Source of the DNA: CAYPFY01 sp964410105
GTDB lineage: Bacteria > Bacteroidota > Ignavibacteria > UBA10030 > SZUA-254
Direction of reading: 5' to 3'
Length of the DNA stretch: 64,000 nt
Assembly: GCA_964410105.1 (NCBI GenBank)
Contig: CAYPFY010000016.1
Coordinates: forward strand, 13,101 to 77,100
The notes below the pieces were generated by a model, which saw only the letters and a program-made list of their open reading frames with translations, ran no database searches and was not told the origin of the DNA. Made by a program: the position numbers and the translations under genes. Of this stretch, positions 25,827 to 33,371 are shown piece by piece. The first letter of the stretch is position 1, and each line of letters starts with the position of its first letter.

Positions 25827-26195
25827 TCACTCGTGGAGGATGCGGCCAATCGTCGTGAGGATGTCCTCAAGCACGTAGGGCTTGCCGATGAAGTCGCTTG
25901 CACCGAACTCCTTAGCCTCCATCGCATTACTGAGGTCGGCATAGCCGGTGAGCATGATGGCACGCGTGCGGGGAGAATGCATCCGGATGTACTTCAAAAC
26001 CTGCAAACCATTCATGAGCGGCATCTGGATGTCGAGAAGCGTCAGGTCAAAATCCTGCTTTCCAAGCAGGGCCACCGCCTCCTCGCCGTCGGCAGCACAG
26101 GTGATCTCGTAACCGTGTGCCTTCAGGGCGTCGCCCAGGAGGAGACGCAGATCGTCTTCATCGTCTACAACGAGTATTCTGTGCTTTAACCCCAT
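25827..26195 (-). CDS. Single-domain response regulator (CheY-like receiver)
   Basis: A 122-residue receiver with no output domain. The acidic pair (DDED at 11-14), phosphoacceptor Asp55 (LTLLDIQMP), the T of MLTGYAD and Lys105 (GKP) are all in place, so it should be phosphorylated. It lies 22 bases upstream of the PilB/GspE-like ATPase on the same strand; co-expression suggests that it controls that machinery, as stand-alone receivers do in twitching and chemosensory systems. The kinase that phosphorylates it is unknown; the soluble kinase at 21700-22566 is one candidate. Confidence 0.9.
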   Translation of the reverse strand: MGLKHRILVVDDEDDLRLLLGDALKAHGYEITCAADGEEAVALLGKQDFDLTLLDIQMPLMNGLQVLKYIRMHSPRTRAIMLTGYADLSNAMEAKEFGASDFIGKPYVLEDILTTIGRILHE

Positions 26196-26543
26196 ATCCC
26201 TTTGCGTCAGTTTTGTACCGCTTAGCCGGACCGTATGGCCGAATCTCCGTCAAACTAGCGAAATGCCCCTGGTGAATCAAGGGGGGGTTGATGGGGATCG
26301 CATTAGCCTAAAGGTCTGGATATAATGGCGTTACAGGGCTTCCGCTTCCTCAGAGGTCTTCCTTTTTTTTGTGTCTTGAGGCGGGAATCCCGCAGGTGAG
26401 CGGATCGGGCGGAAGGGGTTTCAACAGGGAGGATGGTCTGGCCGTGGCTCAGAGCGTTGAATCGTGACGGACTCAATGGGGCCGTCACCCCCGATAATTC
26501 ACGCACCTGCCCGCATCATCTGCGGGCAGGCGCATGTAATAGA
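26196..26543. other. Intergenic region with a strong hairpin
   Basis: About 350 bases with no gene. It contains a perfect 10-bp inverted repeat at 26506-26530, placed just after the end of the gene at 26544-27068. No other signal is clear. Confidence 0.5.
26506..26530. repeat. Perfect inverted repeat / hairpin
   Basis: CCTGCCCGCA at 26506-26515, loop TCATC, TGCGGGCAGG at 26521-26530. It has no T run on either side, so it is not a standard intrinsic terminator; it could be a REP-like repeat or an mRNA-stabilising end. Confidence 0.55.
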
Positions 26544-27068
26544 TTAGTCGTCATCTCTCCAGCGGCCATGCTTTCCATGATGTTTCTCGTGGCCCCATCG
26601 GTTTCCGTCGTCACGATCATACCGGTCGTAATGTCTGAACCCGCGTCCCGCGACGCGAATGATGTCCGCATCAGTGAGATAATAGGGCTTTTCCCAGCCC
26701 CGGTGTCTGTAATACCCCCAGGCATTTCCATAGGGGGGACCCGATGGCACATAGTAGGTGTCCTCGCGGATACCGCATCGATCCGAGATGTCGACCCAAT
26801 CATCACCCTCGTATCTCATGCGGGCGATCACCGCCGGTTCGTATCTTGAATGGCTTGAAATGAAGAAAACAGTCGGGATGTCCTCCTCAGGCAGTCCATA
26901 ATCACGCACGACGACGACTTCCCGTGCGGGGACATGATAAAAATTCCCTATGGCGAGATAGAAATTGTCGAGCTGACCGTCGTTCAGGGAAAATCCGAAC
27001 CGCGCCTGGCCGAGCCCCTGGCTCACCGGGTAAAGCATCATGATCAATCCAACCACTATGCTGCGCAT
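26544..27068 (-). CDS. Secreted protein of unknown function with His/Arg/Asp-rich tail
   Basis: A predicted exported protein of 174 residues. An AGGAG lies upstream of the ATG at 27068; residues 1-20 form a signal peptide ending GLGQA. The middle contains LDNFYLAIGNFYHVPAREVV and IPTVFFISSHS, which look like a small folded domain also seen in other bacterial secreted proteins of unknown role. The end is strongly charged (RHYDRYDRDDGNRWGHEKHH and KHGRWRDDD), a possible metal- or polyanion-binding tail. It lies between the receiver gene and the minor-pilin-like genes on the same strand, but gaps of ~350-410 bases suggest a separate transcript. Confidence 0.62.
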   Translation of the reverse strand: MRSIVVGLIMMLYPVSQGLGQARFGFSLNDGQLDNFYLAIGNFYHVPAREVVVVRDYGLPEEDIPTVFFISSHSRYEPAVIARMRYEGDDWVDISDRCGIREDTYYVPSGPPYGNAWGYYRHRGWEKPYYLTDADIIRVAGRGFRHYDRYDRDDGNRWGHEKHHGKHGRWRDDD

Positions 27069-27478
27069 TGCATGTCTCCTTTCAGTCGGTGCACAGATTA
27101 AAGCTCACCAGCTTCTTCCGGCAAACGGCATGCCGGAACTCGCTCCACCCGGGCGAGGTGGAACGGGCCCGATCAGGACTTACGCCACAATACGCAGGAA
27201 TTATTAGGCTTACGGACGTCTCAGGGGTAGGGGTTAAATGTTCTTAACCTGAACCTGAGTTTTCCGCCTCCCCAAAGGTGACTACTTTATTGGGCAGTGT
27301 GTCTGGTGGATCTAAGCGTTTTTGATACGTTCGAATTTTGGAGGGAGAATGAGGATTTTGGAAAATGGTGGGAGAATCGAAGACTCAATTTCACCAGGAT
27401 TTTACCCCCGTAAACCGACTCTACTATCTCCCGAAATCTTGATGAGAAAACCGGATTCCGCAGTTAGAAAACTTGCAG
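27069..27478. other. Intergenic region after the first minor-pilin-like set
   Basis: About 410 bases without a supported gene. I saw no clear terminator with a T run, and no repeat. Confidence 0.4.
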
Positions 27479-28573
27479 CTACTCGCGCCAGGCGATGACC
27501 TTGAGTCCCGTTCCGTTCGTCAACATCCCGACGGAATTCAGGATGGCCTTTCGTGAGTAATACGCCTCCGCTGATCCATTTCCCAGAACTCCGCCTGCAG
27601 GGGTGGGGGTGAATCCTCCCAATGAACCCCAAACAGAGCCGTGGTAGTTAAGAATGTCATCGGCCAGGATAATTCCGTTAAACGTCCCGACTGCCCCCTT
27701 AAACACTGAACTCGTATTGCTGTTGTGGACGATCAGGATGCCGCCCCCGGTGATTGTGGCTGATGTCCATGTGCTCCCCGAAGGTAATTCGACATAAGTG
27801 ACCCCGCCCAGCGGGTATCTCAGCTGCGCCGGATCGGTCACATATTGCCCACCTGAGAGCCCGCTCTTGGCAATCGCCTTCAGAGTTCCCTCGGGAAATC
27901 CCATGCTCGGCCCTCCAAACGCGCTGTCCGGCGTGGTGGGATATCCGCCCGGAAATATCTGAGCCACATGGACCACGCTTGTATCGGGAGGGTTGGCTGG
28001 AACATGATCAACTCCTGAAGTTGACGTCCCGCCTATGGTACTGGACGAGCTCCCGAGCGTGAAGCTGGAACCTGTGGTCCAGACACCATACGTTCCCTTG
28101 CCGGGATTCACCGTAAGGGATCCCGGGTCGTGGTCCTCACCATCGAGGACGATGCCCCCGCTGAGATTCTCAGAACCATTGACCGTGACGAGACCCTTCA
28201 CGATTGGGGGGATGAATGGGGAGGGGAAGTAACAGAATGTCGTTGTCGTGGCACTCGATTCCTGAACTGTGCCGAGGGATTGTATACCGATCGCGGTCGA
28301 TATGCCCGCATAGGTGGTATCAAATACCCGAATATTCGCCGTTCCCGATAGCATGCTCAGAGACCAGCCTGCAGTCCTCCACGAGTGAGTCCCCTCCAGC
28401 TGGCGCAATGAAATGTTTACACCTCCCTGAGCGACATTCCGGGCCATCTGCTTCTTCTGGTACCCCGCAGAGTTCACGGCAAGTGCGTTGCTTGCCGCTT
28501 CAATCCGGTACAATATCGCGCTGGAGATCAGGATGATCCCGACAACTATAACTAGCATCGCCCGTCCAGACAT
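27479..28573 (-). CDS. PilX-like membrane-anchored protein (minor-pilin-like set A, third gene)
   Basis: A 364-residue protein with one N-terminal membrane helix (MLVIVVGIILISSAILY) followed by a helical stretch (RNVAQGGVNISLRQLEG) that matches the PilX type of minor pilin, where a long helix precedes an extracellular domain. The C-terminal two thirds are beta-rich with turns such as GGGILIVHN and GTFNGIILADD, as in proteins that form a stacked beta solenoid. It has no GFxxxE prepilin cleavage motif. It is clearly paralogous to the product of 31500-32600 (shared blocks TPDSA-GGP, SGLSG-QYVTDP, GVTYVELPSGSTW). It is the third gene in a three-gene minus-strand operon, four bases after the previous one. 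Confidence 0.65.
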   Translation of the reverse strand: MSGRAMLVIVVGIILISSAILYRIEAASNALAVNSAGYQKKQMARNVAQGGVNISLRQLEGTHSWRTAGWSLSMLSGTANIRVFDTTYAGISTAIGIQSLGTVQESSATTTTFCYFPSPFIPPIVKGLVTVNGSENLSGGIVLDGEDHDPGSLTVNPGKGTYGVWTTGSSFTLGSSSSTIGGTSTSGVDHVPANPPDTSVVHVAQIFPGGYPTTPDSAFGGPSMGFPEGTLKAIAKSGLSGGQYVTDPAQLRYPLGGVTYVELPSGSTWTSATITGGGILIVHNSNTSSVFKGAVGTFNGIILADDILNYHGSVWGSLGGFTPTPAGGVLGNGSAEAYYSRKAILNSVGMLTNGTGLKVIAWRE

Positions 28574-28577
28574 AACT

Positions 28578-29192
28578 CTACCGTAAATTCTTTGGTTTGA
28601 TGAGTCTCTCCCAGTATACTCCGGGATTGAGTTTCAAATAGGGCATCGTGGTTTCCTTGTAGTTAACCGTGCTTTCGATGTTCATAGCCACTTTGAGCGA
28701 CTTGATCTGTGACGTCTGGGGGACCGGGTTTGTCACGAGCGCCGTATCATGCACATTGTAATAGTAAATCCTGAATCTTGTGATGCCCAGATTGATCGCC
28801 TGCGTCGATGGCGAAGAACCCTGCGGAATGTACGTCCGTTTCAAAACGTGAGTTTTGTTATTCAGCTGACCCGAGGCCGTCACGGGGTCGTAGGAGTAGA
28901 CGACCGTGTCGATCTTGCCCGCATCGCTGAAGTCGCCGATAAAACTTATCTTGTTGGAATCGGCATACATGATGGCGCTGTCACTCCGCGCAAACACCCT
29001 GTATCCCATCTTGCTGAACTCGTATTCGAGGATGTTCGTGACCGTCGTAAGATTCGTCTGAGCGATGTATTTTATCTGCTGGGATGTGGCGCTCTGCACG
29101 ATGTTGCTGTTGAACCCGATGATCATGACAAGGACAATGCCGCCGATGACCACCGAGCAGACGATATCGTAAAGAACATTTGTTCCTGTCAT
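28578..29192 (-). CDS. PilW-like membrane-anchored protein (minor-pilin-like set A, second gene)
   Basis: A 204-residue protein with an N-terminal membrane helix (LYDIVCSVVIGGIVLVMIIGF) and an exported beta-domain. The segment ILEYEFSKMGYRVFARSDSA resembles the PilW/PulJ pattern in which a helix is followed by R-x-x-G-Y. It lacks the usual prepilin peptidase motif and the Glu at +5. The protein at 30900-31493 is its paralogue: both end with WER-x-x-KPKNLR and share LNPGVYWER. The gene is 12 bases downstream of the first gene of the set and overlaps none. It is probably part of an extracytoplasmic complex. Confidence 0.62.
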   Translation of the reverse strand: MTGTNVLYDIVCSVVIGGIVLVMIIGFNSNIVQSATSQQIKYIAQTNLTTVTNILEYEFSKMGYRVFARSDSAIMYADSNKISFIGDFSDAGKIDTVVYSYDPVTASGQLNNKTHVLKRTYIPQGSSPSTQAINLGITRFRIYYYNVHDTALVTNPVPQTSQIKSLKVAMNIESTVNYKETTMPYLKLNPGVYWERLIKPKNLR

Positions 29193-29204
29193 GCGCGTGT
29201 GGCC

Positions 29205-29759
29205 CTAGTATGAAAAAACGTAGTAAAGGATCACGGGATCGCTCAGGAATGGGCTCGTCACCGTAACCGTCATTCTCTTACAGAATGTCTGACCGCTCAT
29301 ATGAGCCGTGTTAGGATCGTTCTCGACGACGTAGACCACTTTCACATCGACCTGGTATCCTTCCGCACGCTGCGTGTTGATCTTCCTCCGGTACATGTCG
29401 TAATCATCCACGTCGTTGAAGAGGTATGTGGACCGGAATCCCGGCGATGCCGCACTGTAGGGCGATGTGGTGATGAGAGTGTCTGGCTTGGGGATGGATT
29501 TTTCGGCCGCAGTCTCGCGGCCGAGCTTTGCCGGCGTCGTCAGGGAGGATGCAACGGAGACAATTGAGGTATCCGTCACGGAATCGAAGACCTTCGTCTT
29601 GGCCTCGTCTATGACCGCCTGGCCCAAACCGATAGCGCTGATGTAGTATTCGTTCTGCTCCGCAATCTGGGTGTTGCCAATCATCAACTGAACCGATGAG
29701 CTCAGGAAAATCCTGAAGATGAGCAAAGCGCCGATTGCGAAAATTATGTTTGTTCCCAT
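29205..29759 (-). CDS. PilV-like membrane-anchored protein (minor-pilin-like set A, first gene)
   Basis: A 184-residue protein. The frame extends upstream with a Cys/Arg-rich stretch; the ATG at 29759 (MGTNIIFAIGALLIF) matches the start of the paralogue at 30348, so it is chosen. One membrane helix is followed by a helical stretch TQIAEQNEYYISAIGLGQAV and a beta-domain. The pattern of AE-x-x-I-x-EA and a small C-terminal domain resembles PilV-type minor pilins, but without a cleavable leader or Glu5. The two paralogues share about half their residues (eye estimate). It heads the minus-strand operon. Confidence 0.62.
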   Translation of the reverse strand: MGTNIIFAIGALLIFRIFLSSSVQLMIGNTQIAEQNEYYISAIGLGQAVIDEAKTKVFDSVTDTSIVSVASSLTTPAKLGRETAAEKSIPKPDTLITTSPYSAASPGFRSTYLFNDVDDYDMYRRKINTQRAEGYQVDVKVVYVVENDPNTAHMSGQTFCKRMTVTVTSPFLSDPVILYYVFSY

Positions 29760-30347
29760 TCTGGACTGACTGGCTTTCTTTATGTTCGATTTTGGGCCGC
29801 AGCGGCAACTCGACTGCCTGTGCGGAGTTCCGAGGAACAGTACCAAGATACGCACACAAAAGCCATGGATCAGTAACGACCGTCACGTGCCGCACGATTA
29901 CCGGGCCCCCGATTCTCAAAGGCTTTGAATCCTCCCCATTTCCTTGCGATTTAGGGAGAGAGGATTGGTGACAATAAACGGGTAACATGGGAAAGTGGGC
30001 ACCGATTTCCGGCGAAAACGCAACCGCTCGACTGCTGAGATCTGGGTTCCATGTTTCACACTTCCGGACAAGTCACGAGAAGCTTTCCGTGAGCTTCTGT
30101 CCCTAAAGCCCAGTCCCGCCTAGAGTGACCTTCCATTGCTAGTCCGCTGGGGCGACGGAATCGCTTGACAGGCGTAAAACCGATCTAAACGACCTTGTGA
30201 GCCGGAATTCACCACGTGACTGTGCGCACTGCCTCACCGAATATGCTTGCCTATATTATCCGATATGCTCAAATTATCCGATGCATTCGCTCGAGCTAAA
30301 TAATGGGAGATCCGGGTTCATGCCGTGCGCAGTAACCCAGATTTAAA
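29760..30347. other. Divergent intergenic region between the two minor-pilin-like sets
   Basis: About 590 bases that must hold the promoters of both operons. A 10-base direct repeat, ATTATCCGAT, occurs twice at 30255-30264 and 30273-30282 (18 bases apart) and could bind a regulator of the plus-strand set. A matching repeat was not seen before the minus-strand set. No gene is supported. Confidence 0.5.
30255..30282 (+). promoter_or_regulatory. Direct repeat upstream of minor-pilin-like set B
   Basis: Two copies of ATTATCCGAT, spaced 18 bases start to start, 66-93 bases before the start at 30348. Each is followed by GC (ATGC or GC). A possible tandem regulator-binding site. Confidence 0.35.
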
Positions 30348-30890
30348 ATGGGATCAAATGTCATTCTCGCTATAGGGGCACTGATTATTTTTGGCACCTT
30401 TTTGCGATCATCAACTAACTTGATGAGCGCCAATACTCAGATCGCCGAACAGAATGAGTACCTGATCACCGCTCTCTCGCTGGCCGAATCGGTCATTTCC
30501 GAAGCTAAGACGAAGGCGTTTGATCAGAACACCGTCTCTTCACCTGTGAGCGCTCCCGATTCTCTCAGCGGCATCTTGGGACAGGACGGAGGCTCAGAGA
30601 CAGTCCCCAGTCCGGACACCCTTGTGACAACGAGCCCCTATTCAGCTTCCACTCCCGGGTTTCTGTCCAATTGTAAGTTTAATGACGTTGACGACTATAA
30701 CGGCTATCAGAGGTTGGTGAATACTCAAAGGGCAGAGAAATACTCCTTGTCGGTTAAAGTTGCGTACGCGAGCGTCACCTATCCCGATTCGACGATTCTC
30801 ACGAAGAGCTATTGCAAACAGTTTAAAGTGACACTGAAAAGTCCCTACATCCCGGATTCACTGGTTATTTCATATGCGTTTTTCTACTAA
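30348..30890 (+). CDS. PilV-like membrane-anchored protein (minor-pilin-like set B, first gene)
   Basis: A 180-residue protein with an N-terminal helix (MGSNVILAIGALIIFGTFL) followed by NTQIAEQNEYLITALSLAES, a helical stalk typical of minor pilins, and a C-terminal domain ending YAFFY. It lacks the GFxxxE cleavage motif, so processing by a normal PilD peptidase is not expected. The product of 29205-29759 is the paralogue in set A. It heads the plus-strand operon; the second gene follows nine bases after its stop. Confidence 0.62.
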   Translation: MGSNVILAIGALIIFGTFLRSSTNLMSANTQIAEQNEYLITALSLAESVISEAKTKAFDQNTVSSPVSAPDSLSGILGQDGGSETVPSPDTLVTTSPYSASTPGFLSNCKFNDVDDYNGYQRLVNTQRAEKYSLSVKVAYASVTYPDSTILTKSYCKQFKVTLKSPYIPDSLVISYAFFY

Positions 30891-30899
30891 AGTGATGAG

Positions 30900-31493
30900 A
30901 TGAATTCGCTCTATGATATTGTCATCTCGCTCACGATTGGCGCAACGATTATCTCGATGCTGATTTTCTTTACTACTAACGTGGCCCAGGAGGGAAGCGC
31001 TCAAACAATCTGCCTCATGACCCAAACCAATTGCACCAGCGTGACGGATATTCTCGATTTCGAGTTTCGTAAGATGGGTTTCCGGGTCCCCGCCTCGCAC
31101 GACAGCTCGATAGTGTTCGCCGATTCGAACAAAATAAAATTCAAGGGCGACCTGAATAATGATGGGACCGTCGATACTCTCACGTATTACCTGAATACCG
31201 CGGCAGCCTCCGGTATGGCGAATACGAATACGCGCGTTCTCTACAAAACGCTGAACCTGCAGGCCGCTCAGCCAATCAACATAGGAATCACCCGGTTTCG
31301 TCTCAGCTACTATGACGCAAACGGGAATGCCTTCACGACCTATCCTGTCTCACGCCCCTCACAGATAAAATCTCTCAAGCTCGCCCTTAACGTCGAAAGC
31401 ACCGTCCCCTTCAAGCCGACGACGCAGGGCTACCTTAAACTGAATCCCGGCGTCTACTGGGAACGGACGTTTAAACCCAAGAATCTGAGGTGA
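30900..31493 (+). CDS. PilW-like membrane-anchored protein (minor-pilin-like set B, second gene)
   Basis: A 197-residue protein with an N-terminal membrane helix (LYDIVISLTIGATIISMLIFF) and the pattern ILDFEFRKMGFRVPASHDSS, as in PilW-type minor pilins. It contains an Asn/Asp-rich loop (GDLNNDGTVDTLTYY). No prepilin leader is present. The closest relative in the window is 28578-29192, in set A, with which it shares the ends (LKLNPGVYWER). It lies 9 and 6 bases from its neighbours in the operon. Confidence 0.62.
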   Translation: MNSLYDIVISLTIGATIISMLIFFTTNVAQEGSAQTICLMTQTNCTSVTDILDFEFRKMGFRVPASHDSSIVFADSNKIKFKGDLNNDGTVDTLTYYLNTAAASGMANTNTRVLYKTLNLQAAQPINIGITRFRLSYYDANGNAFTTYPVSRPSQIKSLKLALNVESTVPFKPTTQGYLKLNPGVYWERTFKPKNLR

Positions 31494-31499
31494 TCACAC

Positions 31500-32600
31500 G
31501 TGACCGGCCATGCTTCCATATTCCTCGTACTCGGGATCATCGTAGCCTCATCCCTCATTCTGACAAATATCGAATCATCCAGCTCGAGGATTGTTGAGAA
31601 CCAGAATGCGGCTTATCTCGCTCAGTCCGCCCAAAACATCGCCCAGACAGGAGTGTATATGGGCCTCCGGCAGCTCGCCAACGACGGTTCATGGAGGACA
31701 GGATTTCCGCTGACGCCGCTGCTGGGGGGGAAGGTGAGCGTCAGGGCCTTTGATACGACCTATAACGGCCGACTTGCCATCGGTATATCGGCGACAGGAA
31801 TAGCCGCGTATCATACGGCGCAGGAAAAACGCGTTACCTCGACAGCATTCGTCGCGATATCCCCGAAGCCTGTCCATGTGAATGCTGCGATCTCAACGAA
31901 TGCTCAGACGAAGACCGGAGGAGGGCTTATTGTCGACGGACGAGACCACACGGCTGCAGGAACTCTGATTCCTGGCAAAGGCATTTTTGGTTTATGGACG
32001 ACATCGACCTATACCCAATCAGGCAGTTCGGCGATCGGGGGCACCTCGGTTGCAGGTGTGGATTATGTGCCCAGCCCGTTCCCCGATACGAGTATACTCC
32101 GTGTGAATCAGTCGCCCCCCGGGGGTTTTCCCACAACCCCCGACAGCGCCATGGGTGGACCAGCAAACGGTTATCCCGAGGGGACCGTAAAATCGGTGGC
32201 ACAAAGCGGACTGTCAGGGAGCCAGTATGTTACCGATCCCCTCCTCCTGGTTTTCCCCCTCAGTGGAGTGACTTATGTTGAATTGCCGTCAGGCTCCACC
32301 TGGTCGCCTAAGTTAAGCGGCTCAGGAGTCGTAGTCATCCATAATGGAACAAAAGACGCCCAGTTCAAGAACCCAGGAGGGACCTTCTCGGGGCTCATAA
32401 TAGCAGATGACGTGACGAGCCTCGCGGGTCTCATTCTTACCGGCGCCATCATACAAATTACACCAAATCCGAAGTCCGTTCAGATTGGGACGAGCAACGG
32501 GTCGGTAACCTATTCCAAAGAGGCTATCATTAATGCGACGAACAACCTGGGTTCGACCGGGTATGGAAGCGCCAGCTCCGTTGTGGCGTGGTGGGAATGA
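31500..32600 (+). CDS. PilX-like membrane-anchored protein (minor-pilin-like set B, third gene)
   Basis: A 366-residue protein starting at a GTG, six bases after the previous stop. A membrane helix (SIFLVLGIIVASSLILT) leads to a stalk helix (AAYLAQSAQNIAQTGVYMGL), typical of PilX-like proteins, and a beta-rich domain with a Gly-rich solenoid pattern (GSGVVVIHNGTKD, GGTFSGLIIADDV). It lacks a prepilin cleavage site. The paralogue in set A is 27479-28573, with very similar GVTYVELPSGSTW and TPDSA-GGP blocks. It is the last gene of the plus-strand operon. Confidence 0.65.
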   Translation: MTGHASIFLVLGIIVASSLILTNIESSSSRIVENQNAAYLAQSAQNIAQTGVYMGLRQLANDGSWRTGFPLTPLLGGKVSVRAFDTTYNGRLAIGISATGIAAYHTAQEKRVTSTAFVAISPKPVHVNAAISTNAQTKTGGGLIVDGRDHTAAGTLIPGKGIFGLWTTSTYTQSGSSAIGGTSVAGVDYVPSPFPDTSILRVNQSPPGGFPTTPDSAMGGPANGYPEGTVKSVAQSGLSGSQYVTDPLLLVFPLSGVTYVELPSGSTWSPKLSGSGVVVIHNGTKDAQFKNPGGTFSGLIIADDVTSLAGLILTGAIIQITPNPKSVQIGTSNGSVTYSKEAIINATNNLGSTGYGSASSVVAWWE

Positions 32601-32763
32601 GCCCCTTCAGGACCTGAGGATCAGGATTCCAGCCCTAGGCATCGCCGAAAAATGGCCGGGCACCACTCTCAGTTTTTCCCTCTTCTGATGTTATTCCACG
32701 ATCAACCCGGCATACGTTTTCTCTTTTCACATCGTGATTGGTAACGCCCCGGGGGTTCGGCGG

Positions 32764-33141
32764 TCAGGACCCGAGAGCCCTGATGACGACATGGAGTAAT
32801 TCCTCCGGATCGTAGGGCTTCGAAATGTAATCCTTCGCCCCAAGCCTGACGCATTCGATCGCGACCGGCACGCTATCGACGGCAGTGATCACGACCACCT
32901 TCGGAAGTCTCTGAATTGCCTTCATCTGCTTCAAAAGCTCCAATCCATCCATCTGCTTCAGTTTCAGATCCAGAAGGACGATGTCATACTGCTTCTTCCT
33001 GATTCTCTCCAAAGCAGGGACACCATCATCGACGGCATCGACACTGAAATTCTCCTCCCGAAATTGCTCCGTAAGCGCAGCCCTCATATCGTCGTGGTCT
33101 TCCACCACGAGCATATTCAATAGCGTTGACATATCCGCCAT
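32764..33141 (-). CDS. Single-domain response regulator (CheY-like receiver)
   Basis: A 125-residue receiver with no output domain. Acidic residues (VEDHDD), phosphoacceptor Asp58 (DIVLLDLKLK), Thr (VITAVD) and Lys108 (SKPYD) are all present. It lies next to set B of the minor-pilin-like genes, convergent with it, and mirrors the other receiver on the far side of set A. The phosphorylating kinase is not identified. A role in controlling the pilin-like system is inference from position. Confidence 0.9.
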   Translation of the reverse strand: MADMSTLLNMLVVEDHDDMRAALTEQFREENFSVDAVDDGVPALERIRKKQYDIVLLDLKLKQMDGLELLKQMKAIQRLPKVVVITAVDSVPVAIECVRLGAKDYISKPYDPEELLHVVIRALGS

Positions 33142-33371
33142 ACTGTGAATGAGTGAACCCCCGCCGGATTCTCCCGAACATAGCGAACCGGGGGGCGAAA
33201 ATCAAATGTGATGACACGCGGAGCACATCGAAGTCTTGATACTCTCGCGGATTCTCCCTACTTTTCATCACCACTTGGACGTGTCAAACCGGTATCCCTC
33301 TATGATCCCATGCAGGATGGAATGTTACCTCGGATCCGGCGCCGCTGATCCAGACACCGCCGGCCTGATGG

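Noticed and set aside
25805..25963. N-terminal extension of the PilB/GspE-like frame
   Set aside because: It overlaps the receiver gene in another frame and has Ser/Arg-rich composition. The ATG at 25804 restores the family-like start.
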